A DNA stretch of 64,000 nt from the NCBI RefSeq assembly GCF_017569925.1, contig NZ_CP050854.1, positions 4,030,001-4,094,000 on the forward strand, read 5' to 3'. Each line of letters begins with the position of its first letter. The first letter of the stretch is position 1. A program made the translations under genes and the position numbers. This DNA comes from Brenneria izadpanahii (lineage in GTDB: Bacteria; Pseudomonadota; Gammaproteobacteria; Enterobacterales; Enterobacteriaceae). The notes beneath the pieces were generated by a model that did no database searches, was not told the origin of the DNA, and worked only from the letters and a program-made list of their open reading frames with translations. Positions 21,304-31,890 of the stretch are shown here, one piece after another.

Positions 21304-24248
21304 TTTTGCTCACCCGCGTTCGTGGTTTCCGCTGCGGCTTCACGCTTCTTGGCGGCGCTATCCTGCGACGGCGCTTTTTGCAGCGGCAGCGTTTTTTGCA
21401 GCGAAGACATATTCGGGTAGGTATGCCATTCCTGCGGCGCGGCATAATCCGCCTTGCCATGATGACTGCCGGAAATTTGCGATAATACCGCCAGCCCTTC
21501 CGGCTTCAGCGCCTGGCGGAAGAAATCGGCCAGTTGCGCCACCGTCAGCGGTTTGATTTCCTCAATAATCTTCTCCCGGGTATCAAACGCAAAGTTCTCC
21601 CTAGTCAGATCGTTACGCAGCCGGCTTATCTCTTCATCCAACGTTTGCGGACGCTGGCTTAGCTCATTGATTATGCCTTGCTTGTACTGGGCGAAATCTT
21701 CCGCGCTCATCGCACTCAACCGTTTTTCGGCCTTCTGATAGAAATCCAGATAGCGTTGATACAGATAGGCGGGCTGTTTGCTGTTGCTTTGCAGCAGGAA
21801 ACCAATCCCCCACTGCCGTCCAACCGATATCGGGAAAGCAAACACCGCATAGCCGAGCTGCTCCTCCGTTCTCAGTTGGCTGTAGAACCAGGGTTGAATA
21901 ATCTGCCCCAGCGCGGAGCTATAGGCCATACTTTGCGTTTCGCTATAACCGATGGGAATATAGACCGCCGCCAAGGCGGAATCGGTGCTGCTCCCCGGCT
22001 TTTGCAAATTGGCCCGCTGCGATTTACTGATGCTAACCTCGTCACTGCGCTGCAGGTTTTCCCCATTGCTCTTTAAATGCGCTTTCAAAGTCTGCGCCAG
22101 TTCAATCACTTTCTCCGGCGATAGATTCCCCACCACCAGCATTTCCGGCGTAGCTTTTTGCAATAACGAATTCCGGTAATCAACAACCTCTTGCAAACGA
22201 ATATCCTTTAACAGTTCGCGCCGCTCGGAACGTTCGGTATAAGGCACCTGCGACAACGCCTGTATTGGCTGAATGGCCTGTTCGAACGCTTTCGCTTTTT
22301 CCGCCGCGTCCAACTGTTCCCGATACCAGGATTTCGCCTGCTGCAATTGTTCTTCAGTCGGCGAGAAAGAGGCATAGCCATCCGCCAGCGCCAGCAGCAG
22401 TTGAGGCAAGCGCTGGGTAAAGCCGTTGGCGTTGATCACCAGGCCGTCATTGCTGGTGGTGGAGAAGCTGATACCGCCAACCGACGCCTGATAGCTCAAT
22501 TCATCCAACGCCAGGCCGGCCAGATAATCATTCAGGGCGAACAGCACCTGATTGCGGGCGGTGCTTCTGGCTTCATTATTTCGCAGAAGCAGCATAATCT
22601 CCGCCTTGGGTTCATCGGCAAAATAGCGGCTCGGCATATACAGCACGCGCAGGCCGGGCTGTTGCAGCAATATTTTCGGATGCGTGATGCTGGTATCCGC
22701 CTTGATCAGGGAGAAGTCATCCGGGATATAAGGATTGACGGCGGGCAAGGTTAGTGAAATTTTCTCTCCCAGTTGCCGCCACTTGGCAAAAGTCGCGGCG
22801 GGGATGGCATCGACCTCATAAGGCGCATCAACGAAATAAGCGACTTTGTTATGGGGTTCATTAGGGCTGATCAGCCAAATGCGCGCGTTCTGCGGGGTCA
22901 TATAATCCAGCCGCTCGGCAATCGCCTTGGGATCGTATTGGTCGGCCAGATACATGGCGTCCAGCGTATGCTCCACCGGCACCCGCAACATGGTATCCAC
23001 CAGCCACTCAATATAATCCATATCGCGGCTGATGGAGGGATAGCGGAAATCCAGATCCAGCACCCTGGCTATCTCATCGAAATAGCGCTGTTGGATCCCT
23101 TCCCGGCGCACCTGCCCCAGGTAATTGAATATCGCCGCGATAACTTCGTCGCGCTGCGCCAGCCCCTTATCCGTTAAAGAGGCCGAAATCGAGAAAACGC
23201 CGCCATTGCGATCGATAACCGGATCGGAACCGGCGCCGATCGATTCAATCAGCCCCTCCTTCTGTAGCCAGTCTGATAGCGTATTCTGGCTGCGGTTACC
23301 AATCAGATAGCTGATATAGGTATCGGTTTTACTGCGAAATGCCTGACTGTTGTTATCCACCCGGAATTCAATGCGCAGTTGTTTGCGCGGCTGAGCCGGA
23401 ACATAGTGGATCATGATGCCGCGCTGTTTCTCCGTAGCCGCCGGTACGGTGATCGGCGGAACGTCGGCATTATGATTGGCGATACGGCCAAAGGTTTCCG
23501 CCGCCAGCTTCGCCAGGGACGGTAAAGGCTGATTGCTGTAAATCACCCCTTTCATCAGGTTGGCTGAATAATAGCGCTGGTAAAACTTCACCAGTTCATC
23601 ATGCAGTTTGCTGCCGGGCTTATCGCTCAGGGTTTCGAGATTGCCGCCGGAAAAGCGTGAACTGGGATGCGCCGGGTTTAAGGTTTCCGCCCCCACCTGC
23701 GCCATACGATGACCGTCGCGAGAGCGCGCCATGGTCAATTCCGCATTAACCGCATGACGTTCGCGATCGGCGTTGACCGGATCGAGCAAAGGCTCGGCGA
23801 TGGCGTCAGCCAGACGATCGACCGCCGGTTGCAACGCATCGTTCTCCACTTCCAGATAGAACGCGGTACGATAAGAGGCGGTGCTGGCATTGTGGCTGCC
23901 GCCGTGTTTTTTCAGGAATTCGGCAAGCGCTTCCGGTTCCGGATAGCGTTTGGAGCCCATCAAAACCATATGTTCGAGATAATGGGCCAGGCCAAGCTGG
24001 CTATCCGGATCCTCCAGCGATCCTACCGGTAATGCCAGCGATGCCAGAGACTTCGTTGCCTGCGGATCGGAAACCAGCAGCACCGTCATCCCGTTATCCA
24101 GTTTTATCGCCTGATACTGACGCGGGTCTTTTTCGCTTTTACGGATGGTTTGAGCTAGAGGCTGCCAACCTGTTTCAGCCCAACTCTGCGGAAGCCAGAA
24201 AGTAAATAAAAAAAACAATCCGGTGATCCAGACAAACTGCTTACGCAT
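21300..24248 (-). CDS. ptrA: Protease III (pitrilysin) PtrA
   Basis: Pitrilysin is a periplasmic M16 zinc protease that degrades small peptides such as insulin-sized substrates. ATG at 24248 is chosen because GGAG stands six bases before it; a TTG four codons upstream is less likely. A signal peptide ends at QSWA-ETGW. The inverted zinc motif is HYLEH at residues 89-93, and YRTAFYLEVENDA follows. At 982 residues it is about 20 longer than E. coli, because of a Lys/Ala/Glu-rich C-terminal tail. It lies inside the recC-ptrA-recB-recD cluster and overlaps recB by 4 bases. Confidence 0.96.
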   Translation of the reverse strand: MRKQFVWITGLFFLFTFWLPQSWAETGWQPLAQTIRKSEKDPRQYQAIKLDNGMTVLLVSDPQATKSLASLALPVGSLEDPDSQLGLAHYLEHMVLMGSKRYPEPEALAEFLKKHGGSHNASTASYRTAFYLEVENDALQPAVDRLADAIAEPLLDPVNADRERHAVNAELTMARSRDGHRMAQVGAETLNPAHPSSRFSGGNLETLSDKPGSKLHDELVKFYQRYYSANLMKGVIYSNQPLPSLAKLAAETFGRIANHNADVPPITVPAATEKQRGIMIHYVPAQPRKQLRIEFRVDNNSQAFRSKTDTYISYLIGNRSQNTLSDWLQKEGLIESIGAGSDPVIDRNGGVFSISASLTDKGLAQRDEVIAAIFNYLGQVRREGIQQRYFDEIARVLDLDFRYPSISRDMDYIEWLVDTMLRVPVEHTLDAMYLADQYDPKAIAERLDYMTPQNARIWLISPNEPHNKVAYFVDAPYEVDAIPAATFAKWRQLGEKISLTLPAVNPYIPDDFSLIKADTSITHPKILLQQPGLRVLYMPSRYFADEPKAEIMLLLRNNEARSTARNQVLFALNDYLAGLALDELSYQASVGGISFSTTSNDGLVINANGFTQRLPQLLLALADGYASFSPTEEQLQQAKSWYREQLDAAEKAKAFEQAIQPIQALSQVPYTERSERRELLKDIRLQEVVDYRNSLLQKATPEMLVVGNLSPEKVIELAQTLKAHLKSNGENLQRSDEVSISKSQRANLQKPGSSTDSALAAVYIPIGYSETQSMAYSSALGQIIQPWFYSQLRTEEQLGYAVFAFPISVGRQWGIGFLLQSNSKQPAYLYQRYLDFYQKAEKRLSAMSAEDFAQYKQGIINELSQRPQTLDEEISRLRNDLTRENFAFDTREKIIEEIKPLTVAQLADFFRQALKPEGLAVLSQISGSHHGKADYAAPQEWHTYPNMSSLQKTLPLQKAPSQDSAAKKREAAAETTNAGEQK

Positions 24249-24330
24249 GCATTTCTCCAATAGCCTTCACGTCAATCAATCGATGTTCCCTTTAGCTTGC
24301 AAGTCGCAGGAATACCGGCCTCCCGCCACC

Positions 24331-24357
24331 CGAAATCTATTAGGTATATCAGGTATA
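24331..24357. repeat. Solitary arm of the TATACCC palindromic repeat
   Basis: CGAAATCTATTAGGTA (24331-24346) matches 15 of 16 bases of the right arm of the repeat at 52138-52153. It lies in the 111-base gap between recC and ptrA. No clear left arm is seen, so it may be a decayed copy. Confidence 0.4.
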
Positions 24358-24359
24358 AA

Positions 24360-27300
24360 TCAAACCAGATTAGAACGGATTGGCGGCAGTAACCAGGTTT
24401 GCGCCGCTTCAATAATTTCTTCCATTCGCCTTTCATCCAATTCACGCACGATCCGCTGCAAATAATAATCCTCGCCCTCGCCCGGCATGCCCATATTGCC
24501 TTGCCAGGCCTGCAGCAGTTTGGCGCAAGCCTTCCTTTGCGTCTCCTCATCCCATTGAATGCTATCGCTTTCACGGTCATAGCATTGAGCCAACCAGGCG
24601 CTGCCCGACTTATTCAGCAGCAGCAACGGTTTGTTCATCCCGCGCTGGTAGCCCGCCAGCATCAATTGCAGATATTCCCGCGCCTGTTCGGCGGGCATTG
24701 CGGCAAAACGCCAGGCGGTGTTATCGCGTCCGAACATTCGGCTCTCCCCCTGCCCGCCGGTCAAGCAATAGACCAGATGCTCCAGCCAGAGCGTGATGCC
24801 GTCCGTCATCGACAGTTTTCCCGGCCGCCAGCGCAGCAAACCATCCTGCTGCACCCGAGACAGCCAACCGCTGACGCGAATCCCGTCAAGCTGGATATCC
24901 GCCTCCAGGCTTTCCGCCTTGCCCGGCGCCAGCTCTTCGCGTATACGCTCCGCCAGCGCCGACATTTCCTGCTGCTGAGTCTGCCAGTATAGTTCACCAA
25001 ACGCGCCGTACGGCAACCCGCCCGCCGCCCGCACGCGCCGGTATAATCGTTCCGGCTCGCCCTGCTCTATCAGGGTGTTGAGAAGCTCGGTATTGAGTTG
25101 ATAGCGGCTCAAGTTATCCACGATAAACGGCTCTTCATCAAGCAATTCATCATCTTGCAGCATGAAGCTCACGCCGAGCCGAAGCTGGAAGAAAGCCCGA
25201 ACCGGATGACGATAAAATCGTTTCAGATCGTCCAGGCTGATTTCGGTATAACATTCCAATGGCAATTCGCGATCGAAATCAGGCTGAGGTTGCCCCCGCC
25301 GGTTTGCCGCCGCCAGCCACTCAGCCGCAAAGCTCTGCGGCAGCGGCGGTAGAAAATTTTTCTCATCAAACGGCATACGGCTATGCTCATGGCACAAATG
25401 CCGCGCGACGCGTTCCGAACTGGCATCAACATCGCTATCCCGATCTTCCGGCAGATAATGACTTTGCGCAATGTACTCAATCAGTTCGCTAACCAGTACG
25501 GAAGGATAACGGCGGGTGTTATCCTGTATCGAGCGGCCGATATAGCTGATATAGAGCTTACGCTGCGCCGAAAGCAACGCTTCCAGAAACAGGTAGCGGT
25601 CGTCGTCACGCCGGCTGCGATCGCCGCGTTGAATTTTCCGCCCCATCAGATCAAACCCCAGCGGCGGCAAAGTCCGCGGATAGACGCCGTCGTTCATTCC
25701 CAGCAGACATACGACTTCGAACGGAATGGAGCGCATCGGCATCAAGGTGCAAAAATTGATGGAGCCGGCCAGAAAACGCTGGCTGAGCCGTTCCTGATCG
25801 ATCCGGCGGGAAAGTTCATCCCGCAACAGCGAAACGGGTACAAGCTGCGGATAACAGGAGGCCGTTCCTGTGCTGATAACAAGCTGCCACTGCTTTTCGA
25901 TCAGCGCCAACGCCGCTTCGGTATCGCTGTCTGCATCAAAGAAGGTATCAATCAATTGACGGCATAAAGGCAGCCATTCGGTCAGCGTGCGTGATTGCTG
26001 CAAACGATGACGCCATTGGCTAAGCTGCATCAGCAACTCAGCCAATTGGCCGGCAAGCTCGGCGATCAGACCGCTGGACTCATCATAAGGCAGCACGCCC
26101 CGCCAATCACCGGCATGGCTATCCATGGCGTAGCCCAGCAGCATTCTCGTCAAGCCGAAACGCCAGGTATGCTGTCCGGTTGCCGGCAGCATCAGTTCAC
26201 GTACATTGTCATCATCCAGTCCCCAACGGATACCGGACTCCACCACCCACAGGCGCAACCGCCTCAGCCCCTCCTCCTGAATGCCGAAACGCGCGGCCAG
26301 CGCCGGCACTTCCAGCAGAGCCAGCACCTGTTCGGCGGTAAACCGGCTATTGGGTAAATCAAGCAGGCTAATCACCGCCTGTAATGCGGGGTGGGCATGC
26401 CGCGCCCGCTGGTCGGAAATGGCGAAAGGCAGATAGCGATCTTCCGCCGCATTGCCGAACACCGCCTGAATAAAAGGCGTATAGCTGTCGATATCCGCCA
26501 CCATGACGATAATATCGCGGGGGGTGAGATTTTTGTCGTCGGCCATCATGGCCAGTAATTGGTCGTGCAGCACTTCCACTTCGCGCTGCGGGCTGTGGCA
26601 GGCGTGCAAATCGACGGATCGATCGTCCGGCGCCAGCGGACGTTTCTGACGGCTGGTGTCCAAGGAGGATTTACTGAGCGCCACGACGCTGTGATCCTCC
26701 AGCTCCAAGATATCGCGCTGTATCCTTTGCAGCAGGTTGCTGCCGTCCACATCAACAAACGCATCCACCTCCTGCACATCATCAAGCTCGGCAAGCAGAT
26801 AAAGATGATCGCGGCCTAACTTCCCCCAGGACGCTAACAGCGGGTTATTCACCTGCTGCTGGCCTTCCGCATTAAACAGCGAATCAGCCTGCTGCGGATC
26901 GCGGAATAGCGGACGATAATCCGCCGCTTGCGCGTTATCCCAGCAATGCAGCCGGCGGTTGCGGGATTTCAGCTTGGCCAAAAACTTATAATCCTGAATA
27001 TCGCTCCAGTAATCGCGGCAGGGGTTGGTAAACAGCAGATGAACGTCAATATGCTTGGCCAGCGCGCGCAAAGCCTGCAAATACACCGGCGGTAAGGCGG
27101 AAATACCGCAGATAAATACGCGCGGCGGTAATCCCGGCGGACAGCTCTCCGCCTGTTCCAGCTTTTTGATAAAGCGCTGGTACAAGTTAGCATGATGCCA
27201 CTCCGGCTGCCCCAGCTCGCGGGTATAGTTCAATAGCGCGCGCCAGGATGCCGACTGCCACGGTTGGCTAGCGCCCAAACCGTCAACCTGTTGACCCTGT

Positions 27301-27749
27301 TGCCACTGTTCGATCCACTTTGGACGATAGATCAGATATTGATCGAAGAGATCGGCAATACGCCCGGCGAGCTGGTGCAGCTTACGCCGATCGCCGTCAT
27401 CCTGTAGATAGTGATGCAACGAAGCAAAATCGGGCTGCTCCAATTGTTCAGGCAGCAGATGCATCAATTTCCAGGTCATGGAATCTTTGCTGAACGCGCT
27501 TTCTTTGGGGATATCAGGCAAAACATGACGGCACATCTCCCACAGAAAAACGCCGGGCAGCGGAAAATCAATGTTGGCGGCAATACCGAAATGCTCGGCC
27601 AGTTCAATTTGCAGCCACTGCGCCATACCAGGGCTTTGCACCAGAACGACTTCCGGCTGAAAGGGATCCGCTAACGGCTGACGTTTAATCAGCTCGACCA
27701 TCAGCCGTTTTAAAATATCCAGCTGATTTGAATGATAAACCGTAAACAT
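24360..27749 (-). CDS. recC: Exodeoxyribonuclease V subunit RecC
   Basis: RecC is the inactive-helicase-like scaffold of RecBCD that splits the DNA strands and recognises Chi. Length is 1129 residues (E. coli 1122). The N-terminal FTVYHSNQLDILKRLM, VQSPGMAQWLQIELA and the later SIPFEVVCLLGMNDGVYPR are typical RecC segments. It is the first gene of the exonuclease V cluster, with ptrA 111 bases downstream and the prepilin-like genes upstream. Confidence 0.97.
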   Translation of the reverse strand: MFTVYHSNQLDILKRLMVELIKRQPLADPFQPEVVLVQSPGMAQWLQIELAEHFGIAANIDFPLPGVFLWEMCRHVLPDIPKESAFSKDSMTWKLMHLLPEQLEQPDFASLHHYLQDDGDRRKLHQLAGRIADLFDQYLIYRPKWIEQWQQGQQVDGLGASQPWQSASWRALLNYTRELGQPEWHHANLYQRFIKKLEQAESCPPGLPPRVFICGISALPPVYLQALRALAKHIDVHLLFTNPCRDYWSDIQDYKFLAKLKSRNRRLHCWDNAQAADYRPLFRDPQQADSLFNAEGQQQVNNPLLASWGKLGRDHLYLLAELDDVQEVDAFVDVDGSNLLQRIQRDILELEDHSVVALSKSSLDTSRQKRPLAPDDRSVDLHACHSPQREVEVLHDQLLAMMADDKNLTPRDIIVMVADIDSYTPFIQAVFGNAAEDRYLPFAISDQRARHAHPALQAVISLLDLPNSRFTAEQVLALLEVPALAARFGIQEEGLRRLRLWVVESGIRWGLDDDNVRELMLPATGQHTWRFGLTRMLLGYAMDSHAGDWRGVLPYDESSGLIAELAGQLAELLMQLSQWRHRLQQSRTLTEWLPLCRQLIDTFFDADSDTEAALALIEKQWQLVISTGTASCYPQLVPVSLLRDELSRRIDQERLSQRFLAGSINFCTLMPMRSIPFEVVCLLGMNDGVYPRTLPPLGFDLMGRKIQRGDRSRRDDDRYLFLEALLSAQRKLYISYIGRSIQDNTRRYPSVLVSELIEYIAQSHYLPEDRDSDVDASSERVARHLCHEHSRMPFDEKNFLPPLPQSFAAEWLAAANRRGQPQPDFDRELPLECYTEISLDDLKRFYRHPVRAFFQLRLGVSFMLQDDELLDEEPFIVDNLSRYQLNTELLNTLIEQGEPERLYRRVRAAGGLPYGAFGELYWQTQQQEMSALAERIREELAPGKAESLEADIQLDGIRVSGWLSRVQQDGLLRWRPGKLSMTDGITLWLEHLVYCLTGGQGESRMFGRDNTAWRFAAMPAEQAREYLQLMLAGYQRGMNKPLLLLNKSGSAWLAQCYDRESDSIQWDEETQRKACAKLLQAWQGNMGMPGEGEDYYLQRIVRELDERRMEEIIEAAQTWLLPPIRSNLV

Positions 27750-27839
27750 TCTGGCTCCTGTCCTGCTGATTCTTTATCCCCTTCAGATTGCAGCGCTATC
27801 CGCTGCCGCCTGAACTTAACGGGGCTGATTGCTCATCCA

Positions 27840-28229
27840 TTACGGATGATGCGGCATGGCGGAAGCTATGGCCGGCTGGCAAAACCAACGGGTAAGCTGC
27901 GCCTGATAGCGCCGCGGCGTAATCGCCGTTACCGTCACTTTGCGGCATTCCGCGCTTTGCCGCTGTTCCTGCAGATTAAAACGCCATCCATGTTCCGATC
28001 TTGCAATTATCGCATCGTACTTCATTCCCGCCTCATAGGTTTCCAACTGCTGGGAGGCCAGACGCCAGGCCTGACGCTGTTGCCATTGATGCAGGAAAGC
28101 CTGTTGCAAAACCTCATGGTATTGCAGCAGTCCAAGCAGCGAAACCGAAAACAACAAGGCCGCCGCTAACGTTTCCGGCAGACTGAAACCGTTTTGCCGA
28201 TGCTGAATTCCGCCCGTTTCATTCAGCAT
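27840..28229 (-). CDS. ppdC: Prepilin-like protein PpdC
   Basis: A type IV pilin/type II secretion minor pseudopilin-like protein. The start at 28229 gives MLNETGGIQHRQNGFSLPE, which places the prepilin peptidase motif G-FSLPE and its hydrophobic helix (TLAAALLFSVSLLGLL) at the N-terminus; the product is 129 residues. The reading frame is open further upstream inside ygdB, and the start overlaps ygdB by 11 bases. Function in E. coli is unproven. The ppdA-ppdB-ygdB-ppdC order is conserved next to recC. Confidence 0.85.
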   Translation of the reverse strand: MLNETGGIQHRQNGFSLPETLAAALLFSVSLLGLLQYHEVLQQAFLHQWQQRQAWRLASQQLETYEAGMKYDAIIARSEHGWRFNLQEQRQSAECRKVTVTAITPRRYQAQLTRWFCQPAIASAMPHHP

Positions 28230-28674
28230 CGGCACAGAGCTCGCTATCCTTATCCGGACAAAAATCCAGCCATCCATGCGGTACGGACTGCAGCGTAACA
28301 TGCTGCGATTCCGACGTTAAGGCGGCGACTCGCCGATATAGCACCAGCGGACGCTGCGACGCAGGCAGCCGACCCTCGCCGCGCAATAACCATTGCACAT
28401 CGTCGGAAGCCTTTCTCAGACAGGCTTTCAGCCCCTCAGTTGCAAGAGTTCGGCATTGCCAATGGGTTCCCGCATCGCGCCACCGTAGGCTCATCGCCCA
28501 ATTCAGGGACGATAGCGCCTGGTTAAAAGCCCGCAGATAGTGGCGCTCATCACTTCCCGTCCGCATCGCGGCATCAAGCTGACGTTGCAGGCCGGACATT
28601 AACAGTAGCCCGACTATCGATATCAGCATAACCATCGCCAACGTACTCGCGCCGGACTGGGAGAATGTTTTCAT
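28219..28674 (-). CDS. ygdB: DUF2509 protein YgdB
   Basis: A 151-residue protein with an N-terminal hydrophobic helix preceded by SGASTLAMVMLISIVGLLLM, resembling PilX-type minor pilins without a classical GFxxxE site. It lies inside the prepilin cluster, overlapping ppdB by 4 bases and ppdC by 11, so the four products are probably made together. Confidence 0.88.
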   Translation of the reverse strand: MKTFSQSGASTLAMVMLISIVGLLLMSGLQRQLDAAMRTGSDERHYLRAFNQALSSLNWAMSLRWRDAGTHWQCRTLATEGLKACLRKASDDVQWLLRGEGRLPASQRPLVLYRRVAALTSESQHVTLQSVPHGWLDFCPDKDSELCADAE

Positions 28675-29252
28675 TGGTTGCGCCCCATAATCAAACGGGA
28701 GATTTTCTGCTGAATAACCGGCCGGTTAGTCCAGTAGCCGGCCAACTGTAGCTGATACAGCACTGCGCCGGAACGCTCGCTCAGACGTTGCAAACGAAAT
28801 TGCGTGAGCGTCACTTCCTGCGGATCAAAGAGTTTTTCCCAGCGGTCCCCCTGACAATTGTGCGCTCCGCTTTGGATCTCTAACGCGCCGGCCCGCAGAC
28901 GATAACCAAAAGACTCGCCATCCTGCCGCTCTCCGCCGTCCCATCTGCCGTTGCGGTTCAAATCATACGACACATTGAAGCAGCTGTGCGCCATTTCCCC
29001 CGGATAGCTGCCGATGCTGATGGCTTTCCCCTGACAGGCGGCGGCGCAGAATCCCGCACGGCGAATGTCCTTTTCAATAGCGAAGGCTGTCTGGCTAAAT
29101 AGCTGTTCCAGCCTGAAATATTGGGCGCTGTTTCGACTTTGCATGCGCAGCAACGGATATAACTGCGCCGCCGACAGCATAATCAGGCTTCCCAGGGCGA
29201 GCGCCAGCAGAATCTCCGGCAAGGTAAACCCCTGCTGCCTGATATTTAACAT
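28671..29252 (-). CDS. ppdB: Prepilin-like protein PpdB
   Basis: A PilW/GspJ-like minor pilin of 193 residues when started at 29252 (MLNIRQQGFTLPE). The prepilin peptidase site is G-FTLPE, followed by the helix ILLALALGSLIMLSAAQL. It contains several cysteines (CAAAC, HSCF, NCQG) that may form disulfides in the periplasm. It overlaps the ppdA stop by 7 bases. Confidence 0.88.
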   Translation of the reverse strand: MLNIRQQGFTLPEILLALALGSLIMLSAAQLYPLLRMQSRNSAQYFRLEQLFSQTAFAIEKDIRRAGFCAAACQGKAISIGSYPGEMAHSCFNVSYDLNRNGRWDGGERQDGESFGYRLRAGALEIQSGAHNCQGDRWEKLFDPQEVTLTQFRLQRLSERSGAVLYQLQLAGYWTNRPVIQQKISRLIMGRNQ

Positions 29253-29767
29253 AGAGGAATAGCCAGAACCTGCCGCGCTTCGCTGCACAGACGCATACGC
29301 CCGCGCACCGATATGACCAAACGCACTCGCCCCGCCGCATTGGTCAGCGTTATGTGTCCGGCCTGCGCCGCATTGCGCAAACCGTAAAAAAAGAAGGCGT
29401 CGGCGGTAGACTCCGCGATGGAAAGCGCCTTAGACGCCCGCACAAATTGCCGTCCATTATCTTCACAGCAGCCGTTTTCTTCGAAACAAGCGCGCGCGTC
29501 GCGTTCAGCGCCGCTACCGCTATCCATGCACCAATGCTCTCCTTGCTGTATCAGCCGAACCTGTTGGTTTTCATTGAGCCAGTACGCCCTGCTCTGCACC
29601 CGGAGTAAAAAATCCAGCAGTTGCTGCGCGCCTTGCTCCAGATGCAACGCCTGTTGATAACCAATCCAGCCATGCAGGCCGCCGCCGGCCAGCAGCGCCG
29701 CAATGGTCATGACCACTAATAATTCCAGCAAGGTAAATCCCCGCGATTGCCGATCGATGATTTTCAT
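29246..29767 (-). CDS. ppdA: Prepilin-like protein PpdA
   Basis: A GspH/FimT-type minor pseudopilin of 173 residues, the first gene of the cluster. The prepilin motif is SRG-FTLLELLVVMTIAALLAGG near residue 10, with the conserved Glu five residues after the cleavage Gly. Four cysteines lie in the globular part (HWCM, ACFEENGCC). thyA lies about 260 bases upstream on the same strand. Confidence 0.9.
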   Translation of the reverse strand: MKIIDRQSRGFTLLELLVVMTIAALLAGGGLHGWIGYQQALHLEQGAQQLLDFLLRVQSRAYWLNENQQVRLIQQGEHWCMDSGSGAERDARACFEENGCCEDNGRQFVRASKALSIAESTADAFFFYGLRNAAQAGHITLTNAAGRVRLVISVRGRMRLCSEARQVLAIPLC

Positions 29768-29919
29768 ACCGCGAGTGTAGGTTTTTTTGCGAGTAAAAAC
29801 AGACTGTTAACCGTTTTATACGTAGCGATGCGCAATCTTTTCCTGCAACGATGCAACGGCAAAGAAAAGATGCGAAAAGGCGGGGATCTACTGTCAGGCC
29901 GAGCGTTGAGATCGGGAAG

Positions 29920-29946
29920 ATCCCTGCCTGCGCAGGAATCAGGGAT
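29920..29946. repeat. REP-like palindrome between ppdA and thyA
   Basis: ATCCCTG (29920-29926) and CAGGGAT (29940-29946) enclose the perfect palindrome CCTGCGCAGG (29927-29936). It is non-coding and resembles dispersed intergenic palindromes; other copies were not found in this window. Confidence 0.45.
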
Positions 29947-29986
29947 TAGGGTTCGCTAGCGCCGGGGCGGCTTTCATCGACGGTCT

Positions 29987-30008
29987 AAAGAAGACCGCGC
30001 AAGCGGCC
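29987..30008 (-). terminator. Probable thyA terminator
   Basis: On the minus strand GGCCGC, loop TTGC and GCGGTC form a short stem with one mismatch, followed by TTCTTT, starting 17 bases after the thyA stop codon. Confidence 0.55.
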
Positions 30009-30025
30009 TTTCAAACTTAACCACA

Positions 30026-30820
30026 TCAAATAGCCACCGGCGCTTTAATCGCCGGATACGGATCGTAGCCTTCGATTTCAAAATCTTCAAAACGGTAATC
30101 AAACAGCGTTTCGGGACGGCGTTTAATCACCAGCTTCGGCAAGGCGCGCGGTTCGCGGCTCAACTGCAGATGGGTTTGTTCCATATGGTTGTTATAGAGA
30201 TGCGTATCCCCGCCCGTCCAGACAAAATCCCCGACTTCCAGATCGCACTGCTGCGCGACCATATGCACCAGTAATGCATAGCTGGCGATGTTGAAAGGCA
30301 GGCCGAGGAAGACATCGCACGAACGCTGATAAAGCTGGCAGGATAGTTTTCCGTCGGCAACGTAGAATTGGAAAAACGCATGACACGGCGCCAACGCCAT
30401 CTTGTCCAACTCGCCGACGTTCCAGGCTGAAACAATAATGCGGCGGGAGTCGGGATCCTGTTTTAACTGGGTAAGCACATTTTTCAACTGGTCGATCTGA
30501 CGTCCGTCGGCCGCCCCCCAGGCGCGCCACTGTTTACCGTAAACCGGTCCGAGATCGCCGTTTTCATCCGCCCACTCGTCCCAGATACTCACTTTGTTAT
30601 CATGCAGATAAGCAATATTGGTATCGCCATTCAGGAACCATAGCAGTTCGTGAATGATCGAACGTAAATGACAACGTTTGGTCGTCACCAGCGGGAAACC
30701 ATCCTGTAAATTGAAACGCATCTGATGACCGAAAATCGATAGGGTTCCGGTGCCGGTACGGTCGGCTTTTGGCGTTCCTTCCTCAAGCACTTTTTTCATC
30801 AGATCCAGATACAGTTTCAT
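30026..30820 (-). CDS. thyA: Thymidylate synthase ThyA
   Basis: ThyA methylates dUMP to dTMP with methylene-tetrahydrofolate. The protein has 264 residues, identical in length to E. coli. The active-site cysteine is in [12 protein letters not shown] near residue 146, and the folate/dUMP contacts [17 protein letters not shown] and GDTHLYNNH are present. The start follows GGTGAGG by four bases. lgt lies 36 bases upstream on the same strand, the usual lgt-thyA pair. Confidence 0.98.
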   Translation of the reverse strand: MKLYLDLMKKVLEEGTPKADRTGTGTLSIFGHQMRFNLQDGFPLVTTKRCHLRSIIHELLWFLNGDTNIAYLHDNKVSIWDEWADENGDLGPVYGKQWRAWGAADGRQIDQLKNVLTQLKQDPDSRRIIVSAWNVGELDKMALAPCHAFFQFYVADGKLSCQLYQRSCDVFLGLPFNIASYALLVHMVAQQCDLEVGDFVWTGGDTHLYNNHMEQTHLQLSREPRALPKLVIKRRPETLFDYRFEDFEIEGYDPYPAIKAPVAI

Positions 30821-30856
30821 ATTACCTCACCACGAATATTAAAAAATTACGGCTGA

Positions 30857-31723
30857 CTATTGCTGCGCAGGCTGCCGGCGATAGGCCCAGACCATCATCA
30901 GGATACCCGCGATCACCATCGGCAGCGACAGGATCTGCCCCATGCTGAGGATATTGCTGAACAGTCCCAATTGGGCATCCGGCTCACGGAAGAACTCCAC
31001 GATGATGCGGAAAATGCCATAACCGATCAGGAATAGCCCCGATACGCTCCCCATAGGCCGAGGCTTACGAATAAACAGGTTCAGGATGATGAACAAGACG
31101 AGCCCTTCAAGCAGCATTTCATAAAGCTGGGAAGGGTGCCGCGGCAGAATACCGTACTGGTTAAAAATCGCCTGCCACAGGGGATTGCCGGCCGCCAGCG
31201 CCAGATCTTCGCTGCGGGAACCGGGAAAGAGCATGGCCCACGGCGTATCGGTGGTCACGCGGCCCCACAGTTCGCCGTTGATAAAGTTGCCCAGACGACC
31301 AGCGCCCAGACCGAATGGGATAAGCGGCGCGATGAAATCGGCGACCTGGAAGAAATGCCGTTTGGTGCGGTGGGCAAACCACAGCATTACGCAGATCACG
31401 CCGATCAACCCGCCATGGAACGACATGCCGCCGTCCCAGACTTTGAATAAATAGAGCGGATTATCCAGAAATGACGGGAGCGCATAAAACAGTACATAGC
31501 CCAGCCGGCCGCCGACAAACACGCCAAGAAATCCGATATACAGCAGATTTTCGACTTCGTCTTTTGTCCAGCCGCTACCCGGTTTGTTCGCGCGACGAAT
31601 CGCCAGCCACATGGCAAACACAAACCCAACCAGATACATCAGTCCATACCAGTGCAGCGCCACCGGTCCAATCGAAAAAATCACCGGATCAAACTGGGGA
31701 AACGCCAGATAGCTCGTCGTCAT
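30857..31723 (-). CDS. lgt: Prolipoprotein diacylglyceryl transferase Lgt
   Basis: Lgt is the inner-membrane enzyme that adds diacylglycerol from phosphatidylglycerol to the lipobox cysteine of prolipoproteins. The 288-residue, seven-helix protein carries the conserved HGGL motif ([12 protein letters not shown], near residue 103) and the Lgt signature [14 protein letters not shown]. It is followed by thyA and preceded by ptsP. Confidence 0.97.
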   Translation of the reverse strand: MTTSYLAFPQFDPVIFSIGPVALHWYGLMYLVGFVFAMWLAIRRANKPGSGWTKDEVENLLYIGFLGVFVGGRLGYVLFYALPSFLDNPLYLFKVWDGGMSFHGGLIGVICVMLWFAHRTKRHFFQVADFIAPLIPFGLGAGRLGNFINGELWGRVTTDTPWAMLFPGSRSEDLALAAGNPLWQAIFNQYGILPRHPSQLYEMLLEGLVLFIILNLFIRKPRPMGSVSGLFLIGYGIFRIIVEFFREPDAQLGLFSNILSMGQILSLPMVIAGILMMVWAYRRQPAQQ

Positions 31724-31890
31724 CGTTCACCACATAAATTTATTGTGTTACCCCGGTTACGGGGCCATCGGTATAAAGCTGGATATTTATCCTTCCCGCA
31801 AGTTGCGGTTGCGCATCATAACATAGCGCGCCGGCGCCATTGGCTATTCAGATAGGGAAAGTTCTGTAAAACATTTTCAGTATTCATAAA